Source: Pseudomonas citrullilanati
Lineage (GTDB): Bacteria > Pseudomonadota > Gammaproteobacteria > Pseudomonadales > Pseudomonadaceae
Length of the DNA: 64,000 nucleotides
Reading direction: 5' to 3'
NCBI RefSeq assembly: GCF_030580855.1
Contig: NZ_JAUQOP010000022.1
Span: 29,027-93,026, forward strand
Under the pieces are notes generated by a model. The model was not told the DNA's origin and searched no databases. It saw only the letters and a program-made list of their open reading frames with translations. Both the position numbers and the translations under genes were made by a program. This document shows positions 40,817 to 50,097 of this stretch, piece by piece (the stretch's first letter is position 1; every line of letters starts with the position of its first letter).

Positions 40817-41503
40817 TCAAGGTCGCTGGCCAACGCGCATTTCCAGTTGGCCGAGGCCATCGATCCCGGCGTTGATGACATCGCCCGGTTGCAGCAGATC
40901 GACGCCGGCCGGACTCCCGGTCATGATCAGGTCGCCGGCCCGCAGCGCCACCGACTGGGAGATCCGGCTGATCACTTCGCTGACCGACCAGATCTGGCTG
41001 TCGAGGCTGTCGCGCTGGCGCTCCTCGCCGTTGACGTTCAGCCACAGTTCGCCTTCGGGGTGCCCCGCCCGCGAGACCGGCACGATGGCGGTCATCGGGG
41101 CCGCGGCCTCGAACACCTTGGCGCCTTCCCAGGGCAGGCCGTTGCGCTTGGCCCTGCGCTGGACATCACGCCGGGTCAGGTCGAGCCCGACAGCGTAGCC
41201 CCAGACATAGGCCAGCGCCTGGCTCTCGGGAATATTCGCGCCGCCCTCGCCGATGGCCACCACCAGTTCGATTTCGTGGACGAATTCCTCCGTCACTGGC
41301 GGATAGGGCACTTCACCGATCGCGTCGATCACGCTGCTGGCCGGCTTCATGAAGAACACCGGCGGCTGACGGTTCTGGCCCTGGGTGTCTGGCCACGGGT
41401 AGTTGCGACCGACACAGAACACACGGGCGACGGGAAAGCGTTGCGCAGTGCCGACCACCGGCAAGGTCACTGGCAGGTCCGGGGTAAAGACGTACTCGGG
41501 CAT
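40817..41503 (-). CDS. Fumarylacetoacetate-hydrolase-family protein (acylpyruvase/diketo-acid hydrolase-like)
   Basis: The 228-residue protein is a short FAH-family hydrolase with metal ligands in HEIELVVAIG and VGLDLTRRDVQ and the GSPAGV and LQPGDVI loops. Such enzymes split C-C bonds in acylpyruvates or 2,4-diketo acids to pyruvate and an acid. The N-terminal VFCVGRNY is standard. AGG lies six bases before the ATG at 41503; an ATG two codons upstream is the alternative. It is co-directional with the SDR and MFS genes. Confidence 0.87.
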   Translation of the reverse strand: MPEYVFTPDLPVTLPVVGTAQRFPVARVFCVGRNYPWPDTQGQNRQPPVFFMKPASSVIDAIGEVPYPPVTEEFVHEIELVVAIGEGGANIPESQALAYVWGYAVGLDLTRRDVQRRAKRNGLPWEGAKVFEAAAPMTAIVPVSRAGHPEGELWLNVNGEERQRDSLDSQIWSVSEVISRISQSVALRAGDLIMTGSPAGVDLLQPGDVINAGIDGLGQLEMRVGQRP

Positions 41504-41608
41504 GTTCATCCTGGTAAAAGTCCTCTTGGTAGCGTCAGCGTACGGCGGCGATCCCTGGCGAAGTTGGAGGAATGCCGCCTCGTCTTGGAGAAAAACGGTT
41601 TTCTTGGC

Positions 41609-42958
41609 TCAGCGTGTCTTGAGTTCGATGCGATACAGGCGCCCGAGCAGCAACGAATAGGACAAGGTGCCCATCAGCGCAACGCCGCCGATGAACCAGA
41701 AGGCCAGGGCGAACGAGCCGGTGCTGTGGACAATGGCGCCGATCACGATGGGCGTGACGATGCCGCCGATGTTCGCCGCCAGGCTGGTGATGCCGCCGGT
41801 CAAGCCGATCAGTTCCTTGGGTGCCACCTCCGACACCGCCGCCCACGAGGACGAGGCAATGCCCTGGGCGAAGAACGCAACGGTCAGGATGGCGATGCAG
41901 ATCAGGTTCGAATCGGTGAAATTCACCAGCACGATGGACATGCCCAGCATCGAGCCGACCACCAGCGGCAGCTTGCGGGCGAAGGACAGCGAATAGCCGC
42001 GGCGAATCAACAGGTCGGAAATGATCCCGGCCAGCAGGATGCCGACGGTCGCGCCCACGAACGGCAGCACGGCGAAGATCCCGGCCTTGATCATGGTCAA
42101 CTGGCGTTCTTCGATGAGGTAGGTCGGGAACCAGGTCAGGAAGAAGTACAGCGCCGAGGTGCTGGCGAACTTGCCGATGCAGATCGCCCAGACCTGCCGA
42201 TAGCTGAACAGCTCGGCGATCTGCCGCCAGTTGAAGCGGGTGCGCTCCTGGCTGCTCTTGACCAGCCCGCCCCCGGCTTCGATGTATTTCAGTTCCTGTT
42301 GGCTGACCTTCTTGCAGTTCATCGGATCGCGATAGAGGTACAGCCACGCCACCCCGAAGACAATGCCCAGGGCGCCGGTGCTGTAGAAGACATGCCGCCA
42401 GTCGTAGGTCGTAGCCAGCCACAACAACGCGCCGGTGAACAGCGCCGTGCCCAGGTATTGGCCGCAGACGTAGATGCTGCTCGCCATGCCCCGCTCCCGC
42501 GCCGGAAACCACACCGTGACCGCCCGGCTGTTGGCCGGGAACGCCGGTGCTTCCATCGCCCCGACCGCCAGGCGCAGGCCGAACAACGAGGCGAAGCCGG
42601 TGGCAAACCCTTGGCAGACGGTGACGCTCGACCAACTGATCAACGACACCCCGTAGGTGAACCGCGAACCGAAGCGATCGGCAATGAACCCGGCGGGAAC
42701 CAGGGCGAGCGCATAGGTCCAGGCGAAGGCGGAAAAGATCAGGCCCATCTCGATCTTGTCCAGGCCCAGGTCCTTGGCCAGGAACGGGGCGGCAATCGAA
42801 ATGTTGACCCTGTCGATGTAGTTGATGATGGTCGCGATCAACAACAGCGACAGCATGAACCAGCGCCGGCGCGACGGCAGTCGCCCGGGCACTGCGGCGT
42901 CCCGGGCGGTGGCGATCACCGGCGCGGCGGCGGTCTGGGAAGTGTGGGAATTCGACAT
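41609..42958 (-). CDS. MFS transporter of the anion:cation symporter type (hexuronate/galactonate-like)
   Basis: A 449-residue inner-membrane transporter with twelve predicted segments. YIDRVNISIAAPF and the loop motif AGFIADRFGSR are typical of the ACS family, which imports sugar acids such as galactonate, glucarate and hexuronates. It heads the leftward catabolic set, 106 bases before the hydrolase gene. Together with the downstream enzymes this suggests uptake and breakdown of one acid sugar. It is divergent from the AraC gene. Confidence 0.9.
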   Translation of the reverse strand: MSNSHTSQTAAAPVIATARDAAVPGRLPSRRRWFMLSLLLIATIINYIDRVNISIAAPFLAKDLGLDKIEMGLIFSAFAWTYALALVPAGFIADRFGSRFTYGVSLISWSSVTVCQGFATGFASLFGLRLAVGAMEAPAFPANSRAVTVWFPARERGMASSIYVCGQYLGTALFTGALLWLATTYDWRHVFYSTGALGIVFGVAWLYLYRDPMNCKKVSQQELKYIEAGGGLVKSSQERTRFNWRQIAELFSYRQVWAICIGKFASTSALYFFLTWFPTYLIEERQLTMIKAGIFAVLPFVGATVGILLAGIISDLLIRRGYSLSFARKLPLVVGSMLGMSIVLVNFTDSNLICIAILTVAFFAQGIASSSWAAVSEVAPKELIGLTGGITSLAANIGGIVTPIVIGAIVHSTGSFALAFWFIGGVALMGTLSYSLLLGRLYRIELKTR

Positions 42959-43521
42959 GGGTGGACCTCGTTATTGTTAGAAGCGTCGAAATGTCTACGA
43001 GCAGCCGAAGCCATTGCCCTCGATGTCGGGGCAGCACAATCGCTACTGGAAGGAAACGCGAACAGCTGGGTCAGGCGATCGAAGGCACCGGGGACCCGGT
43101 GTGGCCGGGGGAACCCTTGGGGGGATCAGCGGACAAGGGAAACCTCTTCATGATGAGCGCACCTCTGGATTGTTTTTGGATGTAGGTCGGGGTTGCGTGG
43201 CCCCACAGTGGTCGTACAACCATTCAAAATCAACCGAAGCGTTAGAACGTTTTTTCCGAAGAGCCCGGCGACGATGGGCCTTGTCCAAGAAAATTCAAAC
43301 CGGTCGGTTTTCTTTCGGCATTTCCTGAATAGATTTAAACGTATGTTTTTAAAGGTAAAAATTTACAGAAACGACCTTTCTGGTTTTGGACACGCGCCTT
43401 TGGCCCAGCGAGCGAGAAAATCCGCAGCCGCCCGCACCTCATCGTATAACTTCTTGAAAATCCGGCAGATGCACCGTCACAATCGCCCTCACCGCCACGC
43501 ACCTGCCGAGGATTCCAGGAG
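42959..43521. promoter_or_regulatory. Long divergent region between MFS transporter and AraC regulator
   Basis: This 563-base gap becomes AT-rich to the right of about 43210. A near-perfect 14-base dyad (TGGTCGTACAACCA, one mismatched pair) lies at 43209-43222. I see no convincing gene. AraC-type regulators usually bind such regions as direct repeats, which I could not define. Confidence 0.45.
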
Positions 43522-44454
43522 ATGCCAGCACCGAGCCGAGTCCCCACCTATGTCATGCAGCAACGCAGCGAACTGACGGACTTCTACATCCGCGATAAAA
43601 AGGGCCGGCGCGCCGAAACCAGCCCCCATCGACATGAATACTTCCAGATCCAGATCAACCTGGGTGGCGACACGGTGCAGCACATCGGCAACGTCGAACG
43701 GCCGTTCCCACGCAACACCCTGGCCTTCATCCTGCCCCACCGCGTCCATGTGATCCCGCACCCGGCCAACAGCAATTTCATCGTGATCAACTTTTCCCAG
43801 ACCTTCCTGCTGCCGCATTTGCAATGCGACCCGATGGACCTGGAAGAGGTCTCGATTCTCCTGGCGCCGGAGCTGTCGCCGTTCCGCTTCCAGGAACACC
43901 TGGACTTCATCCTCGCCGATGAGGATTTCGCCCGGATCTGCCACCTGATCGAGCAGATGCGCGTGCTCGATGAACACCGTCAGTTCGGCACTCGGGAGAT
44001 GCTCAAGGGCTTGCTGCTGCAATTGATCGGCAGCGTCTGTGCCTTGTATGCCGAGCCGCTCAAGCGGCTGGCCGAGGAAAATGCCGCCGAAGTCAGCCGT
44101 CGCGACGCGCTGGGCCGCATGTCCGAATACCTGCGCAAGAACATTGCCGACCCGGACCTCAACCTGATCAAGGTGGCCGCCGCGACCTACCTCTCCCCCA
44201 CCTACCTGACCCACTGGTTGCGCAAGGAAATCGGCAAGACGTTCACCGAGCTGGTGCTGGAGCGAAGGATGCATGCGGCGCGCAATTACTTGCTCAACGG
44301 GACGCGGCCGGTGGGCGAAGTGGCGCGCCTGTGCGGGTTCGCCGACGAGGCCTATTTCTCGCGGCGCTTTCGCCAGATCCACGGGCAGCCGCCGGGACAG
44401 TTCAGGAAACAGCAGTTGAATCCGGATACGCCACAGTTGCCGTTGAACACTTGA
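43522..44454 (+). CDS. AraC-family transcriptional regulator
   Basis: The 310-residue regulator has an N-terminal cupin-like ligand domain (HRHEYFQIQINLGGD, then FPRNTLAFILPHRVH) and a C-terminal double helix-turn-helix (about 195-300; LIKVAAATYLSPTYL, VARLCGFADEAYFSRRFRQ). It is divergent from the MFS-FAH-SDR-dehydrogenase genes and is their probable activator. AGGAG sits directly against the ATG; a GAGG ten bases upstream may be the true ribosome site. Confidence 0.92.
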   Translation: MPAPSRVPTYVMQQRSELTDFYIRDKKGRRAETSPHRHEYFQIQINLGGDTVQHIGNVERPFPRNTLAFILPHRVHVIPHPANSNFIVINFSQTFLLPHLQCDPMDLEEVSILLAPELSPFRFQEHLDFILADEDFARICHLIEQMRVLDEHRQFGTREMLKGLLLQLIGSVCALYAEPLKRLAEENAAEVSRRDALGRMSEYLRKNIADPDLNLIKVAAATYLSPTYLTHWLRKEIGKTFTELVLERRMHAARNYLLNGTRPVGEVARLCGFADEAYFSRRFRQIHGQPPGQFRKQQLNPDTPQLPLNT

Positions 44455-44632
44455 CCCCAGTGAAGGGGCTGTGTGCCTGTATCCCTTTGTATCAGGCAGG
44501 CGTCCCGGTACATAACCTTTCATCCAGGCCCCTTGCCCGACACAGCCCGGATACCTCGTCGCGTTCAAATGCCTCCACGGTTTGAAGGGGGCACGATCAG
44601 TCCCTGGCCATGGCACGCGACGGAGGCATCAC

Positions 44633-45691
44633 ATGAAGAAGGCATCGCAACACAGCACACCCCAGCGTCACCTGTTCGGCTCGTCGATCTTGGCGCTTGC
44701 CCTGTTCGGCGCGCTCGGCGCGGCCAACGCGCAATCGGCAACCGCCTCGCAATCGGCCGCGACCGAAGCGAGCGTCACCCAAGCAGCGCCCTCGCCCTTC
44801 GGCCCGCTGAAGCATGTAAAGGCCGGCCTGCTGGACGTGGCGTACGCCGAAACCGGCCCGGCCGATGGGCCGGTGGTGATTCTCCTGCACGGCTGGCCCT
44901 ACGACATCCACAGCTATGACGAGGTCGCGCCCCTGCTGGCCGCCAAGGGGTATCGGGTGCTGATGCCGTATGCCCGTGGCTATGGCGATACCCGGTTCCT
45001 GTCCGCCAACACCCTGCGCAATGGCCAGCCGGCTGCACTGGCCAGCGACGTCATCGACTTCATGGATGCGTTGAAGATCAAGCAAGCCGTGCTCGGCGGC
45101 TACGACTGGGGCGCGCGCTCGGCGGACATCGTCTCGGCCCTGTGGCCGGAACGGGTCAAGGCCCTGGTCTCGGTCAGTGGCTATCTGATCGGCAACCAGG
45201 CGGCCGGCCAGAACCCGCTGCCGCCCAAGGCCGAGTTGCAGTGGTGGTATCAGTTCTATTTCGCCACCGATCGCGGCCGCGCCGGGTACGCGAAAAACAC
45301 CCACGATTTCGCCAAGCTGATCTGGCAAACCGCGTCGCCGAAATGGGCGTTCGACGACGCCACGTTCGACCGCAGCGCCAAGGCTTTGGAAAACCCCGAC
45401 CATGTCGACATCACCGTCTTCAACTACCGCTGGCGCCTCGGGCTGGTCAAGGGCGAAACCCGCTACGACGCCCTGGAGCAGAAACTCGCCACGGCGCCCG
45501 CCATCAGCGTGCCGACCATCACCTTGGAAGGCGACGCCAACGGCGCACCGCACCCGGCGCCCGAGGACTACGCCAAGCGCTTCACCGGCAAATACGAGTT
45601 CCGCTTGATCAGCGGCGGTATCGGCCACAACCTGCCGCAAGAAGACCCGCAAGCCTTCGCCAAGGCCGTGGTCGATGCCGACCGTCTCTGA
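44633..45691 (+). CDS. Secreted alpha/beta hydrolase, epoxide-hydrolase-like
   Basis: This 352-residue protein has a signal peptide (about 1-33, ending ANAQ). The hydrolase fold shows the oxyanion motif HGWP (86-89), the nucleophile Asp158 in GGYDWGA, and a late GHN for the catalytic His. An Asp nucleophile in that elbow is typical of epoxide hydrolases and haloalkane dehalogenases. The export signal recalls the P. aeruginosa secreted epoxide hydrolase Cif, but family membership must be tested. GGAGG lies before the ATG at 44633; a longer in-frame reading is rejected. Confidence 0.85.
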   Translation: MKKASQHSTPQRHLFGSSILALALFGALGAANAQSATASQSAATEASVTQAAPSPFGPLKHVKAGLLDVAYAETGPADGPVVILLHGWPYDIHSYDEVAPLLAAKGYRVLMPYARGYGDTRFLSANTLRNGQPAALASDVIDFMDALKIKQAVLGGYDWGARSADIVSALWPERVKALVSVSGYLIGNQAAGQNPLPPKAELQWWYQFYFATDRGRAGYAKNTHDFAKLIWQTASPKWAFDDATFDRSAKALENPDHVDITVFNYRWRLGLVKGETRYDALEQKLATAPAISVPTITLEGDANGAPHPAPEDYAKRFTGKYEFRLISGGIGHNLPQEDPQAFAKAVVDADRL

Positions 45692-45867
45692 CGCCGGAGC
45701 GATCGCGCTGGATCTCGCTTGAGTACCCGGCACTGGAACAAAGGGCAGCCCTGCGCCAGCGGGCGCCCTCGCCGAGGCACCCACGATGTGGCTGCGTGCG
45801 CAAGGCCGATCGAACCCCTCGCCTCCCTCCGGGTCTGCTCCTGTATCACGTTACGGAATCCGATCCC

Positions 45868-46683
45868 ATGTCCCCACACCAGAGCCTGATTCTGCTGGCC
45901 CGCGGTGGCTATGCCGCGCGGGGCGTCATCTACTTGATCATCGGCCTGTTCGCCCTGTTGGCGGCCAAGGACTCGAGCAACCCGAAAGACAGCCACAAGA
46001 GCCTGGAGGCGCTGCTGGGCCAACCCTTCGGCCATGCGTTGGTGGGACTGGTGGTGATCGGGCTGCTCGCCTTCGCCGGTTGGCGCGTGTTGCAAGCCAC
46101 CCGCGACGTCGATCACCACGGCCACGACCTCAAGGGCTGGGTGATTCGCGCAGGCTTGCTGGCCGCGGGCCTGGCCAACGGCGCGCTGGCGTTCTTCGCC
46201 TTGAGCCTGCTCGTCAGCGGCCTCAGGCGTTCGAGCGGCTCGGGCGGCGACCACACCCCGGACCTACTCGCGCGCCTGCTGTCCTGGGATCACTCGAACC
46301 TGTTGCTCTACGTCATCGCCCTGGTGCCGCTGGGCGTGGGCATCGCGCACATCATCAAGGGCTGGAAGGCGTCGTTCGAGAAGTATTTCGACGCCGACGA
46401 AGAGGTCATGCGCTACGTGCGTCCCGTGTCGCGTTTCGGCCTGGTCGCCCGCGGTGTCGTCTTCATCGAGATCGCCCTGCTGCTGATCGTCAGCGGCTCG
46501 ACCTACAAGGCCATGGACCCACCGGGGCTGAAAGACGCCCTCGATGCGCTCCAGAACCTGCCGGCCGGCGCCGTGGCGCTGATGGTGATGGCGCTGGGCC
46601 TGATCGCTTTTTCGGTCTACAGCTTTTCCGAAGCGGCCTGGCGCAAGATCAACATGGATGTGCCCGGCGTCCCGGACCGCTAG
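45868..46683 (+). CDS. DUF1206-domain membrane protein
   Basis: A 271-residue inner-membrane protein with about six hydrophobic segments arranged as three similar pairs. Each pair opens with an ARGGYAARGVIYLIIG-like motif, also seen as RFGLVARGVVFIEIA near residue 190; this repetition defines the DUF1206 family. The function is unknown. It is convergent with the next gene, leaving only nine bases between the stops. Confidence 0.85.
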   Translation: MSPHQSLILLARGGYAARGVIYLIIGLFALLAAKDSSNPKDSHKSLEALLGQPFGHALVGLVVIGLLAFAGWRVLQATRDVDHHGHDLKGWVIRAGLLAAGLANGALAFFALSLLVSGLRRSSGSGGDHTPDLLARLLSWDHSNLLLYVIALVPLGVGIAHIIKGWKASFEKYFDADEEVMRYVRPVSRFGLVARGVVFIEIALLLIVSGSTYKAMDPPGLKDALDALQNLPAGAVALMVMALGLIAFSVYSFSEAAWRKINMDVPGVPDR

Positions 46684-46692
46684 CGCCTCGCC

Positions 46693-47190
46693 TTATGGCT
46701 TCGGCGTTACCCGACGCATGAGGTCGTCCAGCACATAGGTGTCCAGGAAGGCGGTGACATCGGTCACCTGTCCGTCCTCGAAGGTCATGTGCCACAGGTA
46801 AGTGTTGTTGTAGGGCCGGCGATCCAGGGCGGTCGCCGCTCCGCTCCAGAGGACCACCACCACATCCTTCTCGGCCACGATGCTGTGGACCGTGGGGGAG
46901 ATGGGCGTCGCCAGCCGGGCCGAGATCGGCCCCACGGCGCGCTCCATCAGATCGGCCTTGCTGTCATACACGACCGAGACCGGACTGGAGCCGGCCACCG
47001 TCCATTTGGCGTCGGGCGCCAGCAGATCGAACACCGTCCCCCTGCCTTGTTGCCAGTTGGAAAACGCCTGGCGCACCCGATCGGTATTGGCCGCCTGGCG
47101 GGTTTCCGATGCCCAGGCCGTGGCCGTCGAAACGACCAGGTACAGCGCGACAGCCTGGAGACGCAAGGCCGAACTCATCCACGGGGTCAT
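46693..47190 (-). CDS. Exported NTF2-like (SnoaL-type) protein
   Basis: The 165-residue protein has a signal peptide (about 1-28, ending TAWA). The mature part (VRQAFSNWQQGRGTVFDLLAPDAKWTV, VVVVLWSGAA, WHMTFEDGQVTDVTAFLDT) follows the NTF2/SnoaL-like cone fold. AGGAG precedes the ATG. Its ligand or enzyme activity is unknown. Confidence 0.85.
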   Translation of the reverse strand: MTPWMSSALRLQAVALYLVVSTATAWASETRQAANTDRVRQAFSNWQQGRGTVFDLLAPDAKWTVAGSSPVSVVYDSKADLMERAVGPISARLATPISPTVHSIVAEKDVVVVLWSGAATALDRRPYNNTYLWHMTFEDGQVTDVTAFLDTYVLDDLMRRVTPKP

Positions 47191-47312
47191 GATTGTGCTC
47201 CTACAGCATGCGGTTGGCGGAATGTCTTCAAGCACACCTTAACCGCAGGCCCGCAGAAGCTTTTGCTCGATACTGCTGCGACGTTGCCTGATGCTGTTCG
47301 TGTCGCCGGCCT

Positions 47313-48332
47313 TTACGGCGCAAGCTGCGCCACGAACTCCAGCGCCGCCAGGTTCTTGTCCTTCGCTTCGAGCATGATGTCGAAACGGTCCATGAACTGG
47401 CGCGCATAGGCGTTGGTCCAGTGATTCCACATCCTTGCGCTATGGCCGTAGAGGTCACGCTTGGACACCACCGCCAGCAACGCCGCCATCTCCAGCTTGT
47501 GGTCGGCATCGAAACCCAGGGCCTGCAAGCGCTCCGGCGGCTGGGAGTAATGCATGGTGGGCCGGACCCCGCGCCAGCTCTCGATGATGCGGTCGACCCG
47601 CGGGGAGTCGGGCGCCAGGTAGTCGTTCTCGTGGATCCAGCAGTGGTGGATGTCCAGCACGACGGGCGCCAGGTCGGCCAGTTGCAGGCAATCGTCGACG
47701 CCGTAGGTTTTTTCATCGTTCTCGAAGGTGATGCAATGGCGCGCCACCTCCGACAACCGCTGCCAGATGGCGCGAATACCCTCGCCTCCCAGGCGACCGG
47801 CAATGTGCACGTTGCATTTGAAATCCTGGAAGCGACGCCCGTAGCCCATCATCCGGATCATGTCGGCGTGGTACTCGAACTCGGCGATGCTGTTCTCCAC
47901 CACGGCCGGCTTGTCCGAACCCAACACGCAGTATTGGCCTGGATGAAACGACAGCCGGATGTCCCTTGCCCGCGCCAGCCCGCCCATCGACGCGAAGCCC
48001 TTTTCGAGCTGGCGCTGGATGGCCGGGTCCAGGTAGAAGCCGTGCACCTTGGGGTGGCTGTAGAACGGCAACAGGTCACTGCTCAAGCGCAGCATGCGCA
48101 GGGTCGGCGGCAGTTCGGCCACGTAGGCGATCAAGCGCAACTGCGCGTCGAGGTTGTGTGTCACCACCTCGACCAGTTTGTCGCGGGCCACCTGCGCCGA
48201 CACCCCGTCCATCCAGCGCAAGGTGGTGGTGCGAGGATTGAACGGGCTCTCGATGCCCTTCAACTCTCCGGTCGAGAGACCGCGCTCGGGATGCCGGTAC
48301 TGGCAGGCAAAACCAATTCGGGGATGCGTCAT
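47313..48332 (-). CDS. uvsE: UV damage endonuclease (UvsE/UvdE family)
   Basis: This TIM-barrel DNA-repair nuclease of 339 residues has the N-terminal RIGFACQ, then LRLSSDLLPF, SFHPGQY, CITFENDEKTYG, LDIHHCWIHEND and THYSQPP-like blocks that carry the three metal sites. It nicks DNA 5' to cyclobutane dimers and 6-4 photoproducts. CAGGA precedes the ATG at 48332; an upstream in-frame ATG is less likely. The gene stands alone. Confidence 0.93.
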   Translation of the reverse strand: MTHPRIGFACQYRHPERGLSTGELKGIESPFNPRTTTLRWMDGVSAQVARDKLVEVVTHNLDAQLRLIAYVAELPPTLRMLRLSSDLLPFYSHPKVHGFYLDPAIQRQLEKGFASMGGLARARDIRLSFHPGQYCVLGSDKPAVVENSIAEFEYHADMIRMMGYGRRFQDFKCNVHIAGRLGGEGIRAIWQRLSEVARHCITFENDEKTYGVDDCLQLADLAPVVLDIHHCWIHENDYLAPDSPRVDRIIESWRGVRPTMHYSQPPERLQALGFDADHKLEMAALLAVVSKRDLYGHSARMWNHWTNAYARQFMDRFDIMLEAKDKNLAALEFVAQLAP

Positions 48333-48405
48333 GTCAGGTCCTGGCCGTCGTGTCATGTCTGGAGTAGACACTGGGATCGGCCAGGGATCCCCTCGCGTTG
48401 ACGCC

Positions 48406-48885
48406 CTACTGGTTCATGCTCTTGTCCACTGTCGCCTTGAGGGCATCCGTGACCAGCGCCGTCAGGACCGGCGCGGCACTGGCTTGCATGTAGTGGCCGA
48501 TCTCGGCCTGGCGCTCCCTCACCGTCGCGACGTACTTCGATGCACGGCCTTCAGCGACGAGGGAGGACAACTCCTGTTCGGAGAATGACTGTTCATAGGC
48601 GGCCGCGAGGTTTTCATCCCACTTGGGCTGATACCGTGGCAATAACGCATTGATCTCCTCGGACAACGCGCTGTTCGCCCGTGCGTTGCCCAGCTTCTCG
48701 GCGATCATCGCGTAGGTCGTGGTGTTTTTTCCTGCCAACAGTGCAAGCGAAGGCAGGTTCCTGCCCATCTGTTCCTGGGCGACGAGGGTTCGGGCGGCCT
48801 TGAGGGACGACGACTCGGCGCAGACCGCCGTCGAAAACGCAATGACCGCCACCAGCGCGGCAACGGCAGAAGACATCCTTTTCAT
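48406..48885 (-). CDS. Exported hypothetical protein, DUF2059-like
   Basis: The 159-residue protein has a signal peptide (about 1-23, ending VCAE). The mature part is helical; YEQSFSEQELSSLVAEGRASKYVA resembles the core of DUF2059 periplasmic proteins. The assignment is tentative. The gene lies between uvsE and the arsenic genes. Confidence 0.7.
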   Translation of the reverse strand: MKRMSSAVAALVAVIAFSTAVCAESSSLKAARTLVAQEQMGRNLPSLALLAGKNTTTYAMIAEKLGNARANSALSEEINALLPRYQPKWDENLAAAYEQSFSEQELSSLVAEGRASKYVATVRERQAEIGHYMQASAAPVLTALVTDALKATVDKSMNQ

Positions 48886-49008
48886 TTTCCAGCTCCGTGG
48901 TCAGTGGCACCGCAGTCAGGGTAGTTTCATCGGTGAAACAATGCCAGCCAGGGTTCTTCCCGACGCAGGCCCGCGTCGAGGATCAATGCTTAAGGGGGAA
49001 TAACGATG

Positions 49009-49033
49009 CAGGCCCGCCTGCGCCGCGGGCCTG
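49009..49033. terminator. Hairpin left of the ars operon
   Basis: CAGGCCCGC (49009-49017) pairs with GCGGGCCTG (49025-49033) around a 7-base loop. There is no T run. It may mark the left border of the ars segment or end an upstream transcript. Confidence 0.5.
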
Positions 49034-49110
49034 TGGGTTCAAACGAACTTGATCAGCAACGTGGCGCCTGAATTGCCTCAAATTGTTAGCGCACAGTCCG
49101 AGGGAGTCGC

Positions 49111-49140
49111 TTGCGCTAAACATATGGATATACGTATATT
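49111..49140 (+). promoter_or_regulatory. arsR promoter with palindromic operator
   Basis: A -35-like TTGCGC (49111-49116) and a -10-like TATATT (49135-49140) are 18 bases apart. The perfect palindrome ATATACGTATAT (49128-49139) overlaps the -10 box. ArsR-family repressors bind such dyads, so arsR is probably self-repressed until arsenite or antimonite arrives. Confidence 0.65.
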
Positions 49141-49168
49141 CAGCTATGCATATCTACAGGCCTTACCG

Positions 49169-49516
49169 ATGATTTCCCCTCCCGAGTTTTTCAAATGCCT
49201 CGCGGACGAGACTCGCGCCCGCGCCACATTGCTGATTGCCAGCCATGGCGAGCTTTGTGTCTGTGAGCTGATGTGTGCAATGGACGACAGCCAACCCAAG
49301 ATCAGTCGGCACCTCGCACAGCTGCGTAGCAGCGCAGTGCTACTGGATCGCCGGCAAGGGCAATGGGTCTACTACCGTCTCAACCCAAATCTTCCTTCCT
49401 GGGTCAATGAGGTCTTGCAAGTGACCCTGCGGGAAAATGCGGAGTGGCTAGAGGTCAACTCCGCGCGTTTGCAGAACATGGATGGACGTCCCGCTCGTGA
49501 AACGGCTTGCTGCTGA
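49169..49516 (+). CDS. arsR: ArsR-family arsenic-responsive repressor
   Basis: The 115-residue protein starts at the ATG at 49169. It has a winged helix with the metal-sensing site ELCVCELM in the recognition region (the CxC arsenite site of ArsR), followed by PKISRHLAQLRSSAVLLDRRQGQWVYYRLN. The C-terminal CC is extra. Its typical length and motifs make this call firm; a longer reading upstream is rejected. It heads the operon with arsC and arsH. Confidence 0.92.
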   Translation: MISPPEFFKCLADETRARATLLIASHGELCVCELMCAMDDSQPKISRHLAQLRSSAVLLDRRQGQWVYYRLNPNLPSWVNEVLQVTLRENAEWLEVNSARLQNMDGRPARETACC

Positions 49517-49608
49517 GTCTCAGCCTGTCCTCCACACGGGTCGCGCGTTCCGTTTTTGCAGTCAACCTTAAAAGCCAAGGCCCGCATCGAGTGCGGCAGG
49601 AGCTATCC

Positions 49609-50079
49609 ATGCGAGTTTTGTTCATGTGCACGGCCAACAGTTGCCGGAGCATCCTTTGCGAAGCGTTGTTCAACCATCTGGCACCGGCAGGCTTCGAAGC
49701 CGTGAGTGCCGGAAGTTTTCCCAAGGGAACGGTGCTGCCGCGCAGCCTGGCTACCCTGGAGCGTGCCGGCATCGCCACCCAAGGCTTGGGCAGCAAAGGC
49801 AACGATGCCTTCGAGGGTTGCCCTCCGGACATCGTCATCACCGTCTGCGACAAAGCAGCGGGTGAAGCTTGCCCTGTCTACTTTGGATCGGCGATCAAGT
49901 CCCATTGGGGCTTGGAAGACCCCTCCGATGTTCATGGCGATGAAGCGCAAATCGATGCGGCTTTTGACGCGACCCTGGCTCGCATCGAGCGACGCTGCGA
50001 AGCGTTTTTTCGTATCCCTTTCACCAGCATCTCACGCGACGAGATCAAGCAAGAGCTTGATCGAATCGGCACCCTTTAG
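49609..50079 (+). CDS. arsC: Arsenate reductase, low-molecular-weight phosphatase type
   Basis: This 156-residue enzyme reduces arsenate to arsenite. The catalytic loop is Cys7-x5-Arg13 (CTANSCR), as in thioredoxin-linked and related ArsC proteins. Two further cysteines, Cys80 and Cys88, fit the redox relay. GGAG precedes the ATG. It lies between arsR and arsH, with no arsB or acr3 gene present. Confidence 0.92.
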   Translation: MRVLFMCTANSCRSILCEALFNHLAPAGFEAVSAGSFPKGTVLPRSLATLERAGIATQGLGSKGNDAFEGCPPDIVITVCDKAAGEACPVYFGSAIKSHWGLEDPSDVHGDEAQIDAAFDATLARIERRCEAFFRIPFTSISRDEIKQELDRIGTL

Positions 50080-50097
50080 GTTCAGCGGGGAGGCACC

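Noticed and set aside
40847..43153. Plus-strand reading frame opposite the hydrolase and MFS genes
   Set aside because: It crosses the boundary between two convincing minus-strand genes and shows only low-complexity, charged sequence.
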